From the NCBI GenBank assembly GCA_000773965.1, contig JRUP01000027.1, positions 1-64,000 on the forward strand: a stretch of 64,000 bases of DNA. Direction: 5' to 3'. Made by a program: the position numbers and the translations under genes. Of this stretch, positions 59,874-64,000 are shown in pieces. Source of the stretch: Enterobacter cancerogenus (GTDB taxonomy: Bacteria > Pseudomonadota > Gammaproteobacteria > Enterobacterales > Enterobacteriaceae). The notes beneath the pieces are model-generated. The model was not told where the DNA came from, searched no databases, and saw only the letters and a program-made list of their open reading frames with translations. The stretch's first letter is position 1; every line of letters starts with the position of its first letter.

Positions 59874-59898
59874 TTTGCCACACGGCTTGTGTGGCAAA
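59874..59898. terminator. possible bidirectional terminator hairpin
   Basis: TTTGCCACAC and GTGTGGCAAA form a perfect 10-bp stem with a 5-base loop, between two convergent small genes. There is no long T run, so termination may be partial. Confidence 0.5.
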
Positions 59899-59906
59899 TC
59901 AGTTGG

Positions 59907-60185
59907 TTAAGCGGTGTGGTGTAAAGCGGCACGATGCTGAGCAATTAGCGTGTCAGCCAGGTGACGATCTTCTTCATGTTGCGAGACGTAATATTCATAA
60001 GGATCGCGCACGCCGAGGCTTTCAATATAATCCAGATGGGCTTGTTTCACTTCGCGGTTAATATACTGCACCAGCTCTAATCCCAACTCATCGGCATAAA
60101 CCGGCGCTTTGCTTTTTATTTCTCGAATCAAATCCGCGTTATTTTGCATAAAAAGCTCCAGATCAATTTTATAATAGTCTTTCAT
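59907..60185 (-). CDS. uncharacterised 92-residue protein
   Basis: The frame starts MKDYYKIDLELFMQNNADLI with TAAGGAGTGAGCT before the ATG at 60185. The protein is helical, rich in Tyr, Glu and Leu, with a His-rich C-terminus (SQHEEDRHLADTLIAQHRAALHH). It has no signal or membrane segment and is probably cytoplasmic. I do not recognise a family. The excellent ribosome site supports it as a real gene. Confidence 0.68.
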   Translation of the reverse strand: MKDYYKIDLELFMQNNADLIREIKSKAPVYADELGLELVQYINREVKQAHLDYIESLGVRDPYEYYVSQHEEDRHLADTLIAQHRAALHHTA

Positions 60186-60247
60186 AGCTCACTCCTTAAG
60201 AAAATAGTGTCCTTTAAGCCTGGCACATGCTGCTTATTGCGTGTGGC

Positions 60248-60508
60248 TTAAGATGCCAGCCATTCCGCAACGCCACCATGGCGAGAACAGGTCCCGCGGT
60301 GATGGGTGCTGAAACTGTATGACCCATCGCGACAGCGAGCGGTTGCGCCATCGGGAACGTCATTATTTTGCGTATGTGCGGGACGTTGAATCGATTGTCC
60401 TTCGCTGTTGATGTAATTGCTTTGCTCGATCAGTTCAACATGCTTTTTGGCGTGAGTGGGCATGCTGATCAGTAACAGCATAAGTGTGATAACAGAGAGC
60501 GTTTTCAT
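60248..60508 (-). CDS. small exported protein with DUF3761-like domain
   Basis: This 86-residue protein has a signal peptide (MKTLSVITLMLLLISMPTHA) and a C-terminal motif GATARCRDGSYSFSTHHRGT followed by CSRHGGVAEWL. That motif is characteristic of the DUF3761 group, with two Cys and a His cluster that could bind metal. The function is unknown. A Fur-like box lies about 100 bp upstream of the start, so it may be iron-controlled. Confidence 0.72.
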   Translation of the reverse strand: MKTLSVITLMLLLISMPTHAKKHVELIEQSNYINSEGQSIQRPAHTQNNDVPDGATARCRDGSYSFSTHHRGTCSRHGGVAEWLAS

Positions 60509-60606
60509 ATTCTCATTGAGTGGAGAAGGGATAGGACGTTATCGGCAGGAAGGAAGAAAGCTTAAATTACCATCACTAATGTAAGCGAAGCGTAAAAAGC
60601 AATGAT

Positions 60607-60625
60607 GAGAATGATAGTTAATATC
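60607..60625. promoter_or_regulatory. possible Fur box upstream of the DUF3761-like gene
   Basis: GAGAATGATAGTTAATATC matches the 19-base Fur consensus (GATAATGATAATCATTATC) at 15 positions. It lies 99 bp before the start of the leftward exported-protein gene. Confidence 0.4.
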
Positions 60626-60780
60626 ATTTAACTTGTTCGGAATTGTCTGAGTTGATAAAGTGACCGCCGTCCCGCACAGAGCTAACGCCTTCAATGAGCG
60701 CCGGAGATAAGCGCCGGACGGGACTTTCATCAGGGCTGTAGGACGCAGCCACTGTTGAAACTTCTGAGATGTAAAATCCT

Positions 60781-60888
60781 TTAGCCCACAAACAGCAGAT
60801 GCACCAAACGCGCCAGCGATTCCAGCAGCAGCAGGCTGCCGAGAAATATAAACACCAGTACACCGATAAATTGTTTACGGCTGCTCAC
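60781..60888 (-). CDS. small single-pass membrane protein, 35 residues
   Basis: A GTG at 60888, seven bases after GGAGG, opens a 35-codon frame. It starts with a short basic N-terminus (SSRKQ), then one long hydrophobic helix (FIGVLVFIFLGSLLLLES), and ends ARLVHLLFVG. The ribosome site and membrane helix support it as a real small protein. I do not recognise it. It is divergent from pphA. Confidence 0.55.
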   Translation of the reverse strand: MSSRKQFIGVLVFIFLGSLLLLESLARLVHLLFVG

Positions 60889-60971
60889 GCTGCTCCCTCC
60901 CCTGGCTTCATCTCACCGGACTATACTTTATGCCGGGTTCACTAAACTTCCAGTCAACCGGGAAAGATTAC

Positions 60972-61619
60972 ATGTTTTACCAAACGGTGAGTGCCAAAAC
61001 GTGGCGTAACATTTGGGTGGTGGGTGATTTACATGGTTGCCGCGCTCAACTGGACTCGCAGCTGATTCTGCATGACTTCGACAAAGAGCGAGACCTGCTG
61101 CTGTCGGTAGGGGATTTGATCGACCGCGGTCCCGACAGCCCCGGCTGCTTACAGCTGTTGCAGGAGCCGTGGTTTCGCTGTGTGCGTGGTAATCATGAAC
61201 AGATGGCGTTGTCGGCGCTGGAGGGGCAAGACCCTATGCTGTGGATGATGAACGGCGGTGACTGGTTCTGGCAATTAAAAGGGGCGGATTTAATTGCGGC
61301 GCGTCATGCGCTGAAACGCTGTGCCGATCTGCCGCTGATTTTACACCTGGAGTTAGCCGACCGCGTGGTGGTGATCGCCCATGCCGACTATCCAGCCAGC
61401 CATTATGAGTTGGGTCAGGACGTGGACTGGCATCAGGTGGTGTGGAGCCGCGATCGCCTCGGGCGTCATCATCGCGGCGCTTCCGCCAGTATCGACGGTG
61501 CGAGCGATTTCTATTTCGGCCACACGCCACTGGAACAGCCGCTCAATGTGGCGAACCAGCATTACATCGACACCGGCGCAGTGTTCGGTAATCGCTTAAC
61601 GCTGGTTCAGCTTCAATAG
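60972..61619 (+). CDS. pphA: serine/threonine protein phosphatase PphA (PrpA)
   Basis: This 215-residue PPP-family phosphatase has the metal-binding motifs GDLHG (near residue 17), GDLIDRG (near 46) and GNHEQM (near 74), plus IAHADYP. E. coli PphA acts in the misfolded-protein response. The start is the ATG at 60972 (MFYQTVSAKTW), matching the family; the open frame from 60930 adds 14 residues without support. It is convergent with rsmF, 2 bp apart. Confidence 0.9.
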   Translation: MFYQTVSAKTWRNIWVVGDLHGCRAQLDSQLILHDFDKERDLLLSVGDLIDRGPDSPGCLQLLQEPWFRCVRGNHEQMALSALEGQDPMLWMMNGGDWFWQLKGADLIAARHALKRCADLPLILHLELADRVVVIAHADYPASHYELGQDVDWHQVVWSRDRLGRHHRGASASIDGASDFYFGHTPLEQPLNVANQHYIDTGAVFGNRLTLVQLQ

Positions 61620-61621
61620 AG

Positions 61622-63046
61622 TTAACGGAACAAACGCCCGTCACGTACCAGTTCGCGTGGGTAGCTGTTTTTGATGCGGTTACTGACTTTCTTGGCTAAA
61701 CCCAATGGCTGCTGCTGATAGGTGACAATCACTTCATCGCGAGTTGGTGCGGTTTCAGGGTGAATATCCTGGCCGCGATACCAGCTTTCTGCTTCCGTTT
61801 CCGTCAATTCGAAATCCAGTGCGCTGCCCGGTTTAGTCAGGGCAACCACCGCTTCATGCTGCCAGCGATAGCCTTTCGGGAAGGTCTCTGCCAGCTTCAG
61901 ACCGATGCGCGAGAACCGCACTCTGCCGAGCCAGTTTTCCAGCGCAGCCGGGAACAGCCACAGTTCTTTATCACGCTGCCACAACGAATGCTGCTCATCC
62001 CACTCGATACCCACCTTAGCAGCCGCCTGTTGCACTTCGGCGATCAGCTTGCGGCTGGCAGGCGAGAAGGGCAGTTTCCCTACTTTATAGGTCGGTGCAG
62101 GTAGCGCTGGGATGCTGGCCGTTTTGCGCAGACGCGCAACAAAGAAGCCTTCGCTGTCGAATATCTGTGGGAAGACGTGCAGGAATCCTTCTGGCGTCAG
62201 TGCTCGCTCGGCACCGTCAAACAGGTCGCGCAACGGCACGATTTCTACTGCATCGGGATAGCGCTGCTGCAGCCAGGCGATCACCTGCTGGTTTTCAATC
62301 TGGTTCAGTGTACAGGTGGAATAAATTAACGTGCCGCCTGGCTGTAAGGCATGAAACGCACTGTCGAGCAGATCACGCTGGGTCGCGGCAATCTCTTCGG
62401 TGCTGGCCAGCGTCCAGTTGCGCAGGGCGTCGGCATCTTTACGCACCACACCTTCACCGGAGCAGGGCGCATCCAGCAGGATGGCATCAAACTGTTCAGG
62501 TAGGGCGGCACCAAACACACGACCATCAAAGTGCGTCAACGCCACATTGCTGACGCCACAGCGGCTGATATTGGCATGCAACACTTTTACGCGGCTGGCT
62601 GAATATTCATTGGCGAGAATCGCGCCTTTGTTGCGCATCAACGCGGCCATTTGCGTGGTTTTGGAACCGGGTGCAGCGGCCACATCCATCACCTTGCGTG
62701 CTTCTGGCGCGGCATCAAACAACGCGGTGACCGGCAGCATTGAGCTGGCTTCCTGAATGTAGAACAAACCGCTCAGGTGCTCGGCCACACTGCCCAGCGG
62801 CAATGTCTCATCTTCCCGCTCGATCCAGAATCCTTCGGCGCACCAGGGAACCGGCGTTAAGCGCCAGCCATAATGCGTGGTGCGTGCTAAAAACGCCTCC
62901 ACACTGATTTTCAACGTATTGACGCGCAGGCTGCGGCGCAGCGGCTGCTGGCTAATCGCCAGGAAACGCTGCAGTTCATTTTCGTCAGCCAGGCTGGTGC
63001 GCATCAGCGCAAGGAAATCTTCAGGAAAGCGATCGGACACGGACAT
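61622..63046 (-). CDS. rsmF: 16S rRNA m5C1407 methyltransferase RsmF
   Basis: This 474-residue RNA methyltransferase has the SAM motif [18 protein letters not shown] (near residue 120). Its two catalytic Cys lie in [14 protein letters not shown] and [12 protein letters not shown], as in m5C enzymes of the NOL1/NOP2/Sun family. A C-terminal PUA-like region follows. It methylates C1407 of 16S rRNA. The start is the ATG at 63046. Confidence 0.94.
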   Translation of the reverse strand: MSVSDRFPEDFLALMRTSLADENELQRFLAISQQPLRRSLRVNTLKISVEAFLARTTHYGWRLTPVPWCAEGFWIEREDETLPLGSVAEHLSGLFYIQEASSMLPVTALFDAAPEARKVMDVAAAPGSKTTQMAALMRNKGAILANEYSASRVKVLHANISRCGVSNVALTHFDGRVFGAALPEQFDAILLDAPCSGEGVVRKDADALRNWTLASTEEIAATQRDLLDSAFHALQPGGTLIYSTCTLNQIENQQVIAWLQQRYPDAVEIVPLRDLFDGAERALTPEGFLHVFPQIFDSEGFFVARLRKTASIPALPAPTYKVGKLPFSPASRKLIAEVQQAAAKVGIEWDEQHSLWQRDKELWLFPAALENWLGRVRFSRIGLKLAETFPKGYRWQHEAVVALTKPGSALDFELTETEAESWYRGQDIHPETAPTRDEVIVTYQQQPLGLAKKVSNRIKNSYPRELVRDGRLFR

Positions 63047-63094
63047 TTACCGGGGTATCAAATTTAGCGCGAAGTGTAACACGTGCAAATAAAA

Positions 63095-63116
63095 CGGGCA
63101 GCCCGCAGGCTGCCCG
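63095..63116. terminator. hairpin between letB and rsmF
   Basis: CGGGCAGCC and GGCTGCCCG flank a CGCA-type loop in the 75-bp gap between letB and rsmF, on the same strand. On the minus strand a TTTT run follows, so it could end the letB transcript. Confidence 0.7.
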
Positions 63117-63121
63117 ATTGC

Positions 63122-64000
63122 TTAATTGGGACCCGGAATCGCCGTTCCCCAACTGCGCCACTCTTTCGGCGCTTCATCCTGCAACAGGAAGTGTTTATCA
63201 GCACCGGCCTGAGGCGCCAGCGGCACCGTCGGCGGTGTGGCAAATTGAATGCCGCCACGAATGAATTGCTGGAAGGTACCGGTTTTCACTACCCCACCAA
63301 TCAGACCGAAGTCGAGGTTATAGCCAGACGCCAGCCAGAACACGGAGTTATTACGCACCAGATGCTGATACTTCTTGCTGATCCGCAGCGCGATCTGTAC
63401 GCGATCCGCCATGTTGCCCAGCGAGGTACCGGTTACCGTACCCACTTCTACCCCACGGAACAGCACCGGGGTACCCAACGACAGCGAACCGGCTTCGGTA
63501 GCATCAACATAAATGTTGAGTCCGTTGAGGTAACGCGAATCGGTGATGGTACTCTCCTGCAACTCAAAGGTACGTGCCTGAGCCCCTTTGCCGGGATCGA
63601 CATTGAGGTAAGGCTGCAGCAAGGTCTCCAGATGATTAACACCCGCTGGCGAAATTTCCGGTGAGACCACCGAGAAGCGACTGCCGATACGCGCAAAGTC
63701 CTGCACATACTCGGGATAAAGCACCGCTTTTGCCACCACCTGATTATTGTCTTTACTCAATGCCAGTGATTCGACCTGGCCGACATTAATGCCGAGGTAA
63801 CGAATCGGCATGCCCGCAGCCAGCTTGCTGGCATCAAAGGTATGCAAGGTGATCTGGCTGCCGACTGCACGCGCAGCCGTTTCAGAGGCATAGAGTACGC
63901 GTTTCACGCCTTTCGCCGCTTGCGCGCCAGTGAGGTTATCGAAACTGATCGCCCCTTTCAGCGCACGGTTGAGCGGCGAAGCCTGCACCGTTAAACCGCT
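63122..64000 (-). CDS. letB: MCE-domain lipid transport protein LetB (YebT), 5' end outside window
   Basis: The minus-strand frame is open to the window edge, giving at least the last 292 residues. It contains two MCE repeats (LAAGMPIRYLGINVGQVESLAL near the start and LSLGTPVLFRGVEVGTVTG later, each with a conserved Gly-X-V pattern) and ends ATPPTVPLAPQAG and further. LetB stacks MCE rings into a tube carrying lipids across the periplasm. The full protein in E. coli has seven MCE domains; the missing part, and letA, should lie beyond the window end. Confidence 0.9.
   Translation of the reverse strand, partial: SGLTVQASPLNRALKGAISFDNLTGAQAAKGVKRVLYASETAARAVGSQITLHTFDASKLAAGMPIRYLGINVGQVESLALSKDNNQVVAKAVLYPEYVQDFARIGSRFSVVSPEISPAGVNHLETLLQPYLNVDPGKGAQARTFELQESTITDSRYLNGLNIYVDATEAGSLSLGTPVLFRGVEVGTVTGTSLGNMADRVQIALRISKKYQHLVRNNSVFWLASGYNLDFGLIGGVVKTGTFQQFIRGGIQFATPPTVPLAPQAGADKHFLLQDEAPKEWRSWGTAIPGPN

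Noticed and set aside
60539..60730. Minus-strand 63-codon open frame
   Set aside because: It covers the Fur-like region, has mixed composition and no ribosome site.

Overview
The window looks like the chromosome of a member of the Enterobacterales, most likely an Erwiniaceae bacterium close to Pantoea or Erwinia. This is inferred from protein resemblance and gene order: flhBAE-argS-yecM-cutC, cmoBA-yecE-aspS-nudB-yebC-ruvCAB-znuBCA-mepM-lpxM, pykA-hexR-zwf-eda-purT-yebE and ptrB-exoX-holE-yobA-yebZ-yebY-sdsR-pphA-rsmF-letB follow the E. coli K-12 map closely, with accessory genes at the joints. I saw no rRNA, tRNA, CRISPR array, insertion sequence or prophage.

Region 1 (1-5630, minus strand) is the end of a type VI secretion (T6SS) operon: an SH3-like lipoprotein, tssL with an OmpA-type tail, a markedly short tssM, tagF, and an FHA protein cut by the window edge. 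Region 2 (6110-18069, plus strand) is a complete assimilatory nitrate/nitrite system: nasR, a regulated leader, an ABC importer (nasFED), one giant NasC-NasB(NirB-NirD) fusion, nitrate reductase nasA, and a siroheme methyltransferase. Its control region shows tandem NtrC-like sites, a near-consensus sigma-54 promoter, and an ANTAR dual-hexaloop RNA whose second stem is incompatible with a rho-independent terminator.

Region 3 (18137-32241) holds the flagellar export genes flhBAE, argS, yecM, a C-S lyase, cutC, a secreted YnfC-like protein, gldA and a LysE-type exporter around a Fur-like box, and the cmoAB tRNA-modification pair. Region 4 (32475-43268) is housekeeping: aspS with a hairpin leader, nudB, yebC, the Holliday-junction genes ruvCAB, the Zur-controlled zinc importer znuABC, the peptidoglycan endopeptidase mepM, and the lipid A acyltransferase lpxM.

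Region 5 (43294-53908) covers an MdfA-type efflux pump, the central-carbon block pykA-hexR-zwf-eda (no edd; a small membrane protein lies between zwf and eda), PurR-controlled purT, yebE, and a LysR regulator divergent from phenolic acid decarboxylase. Region 6 (54036-64000) contains ptrB, exoX, holE, the CopC/CopD pair, yebY, the sigma-S-type small RNA SdsR, several small membrane or exported proteins, pphA, rsmF and the 3' end of letB.

The most notable items are the NasC-NasB fusion with a remnant TGATG start/stop overlap, the RNA antitermination leader, the short TssM without a visible TssJ, the missing edd, the aspS leader hairpin, two Fur-like boxes, and several short membrane genes with strong ribosome binding sites.
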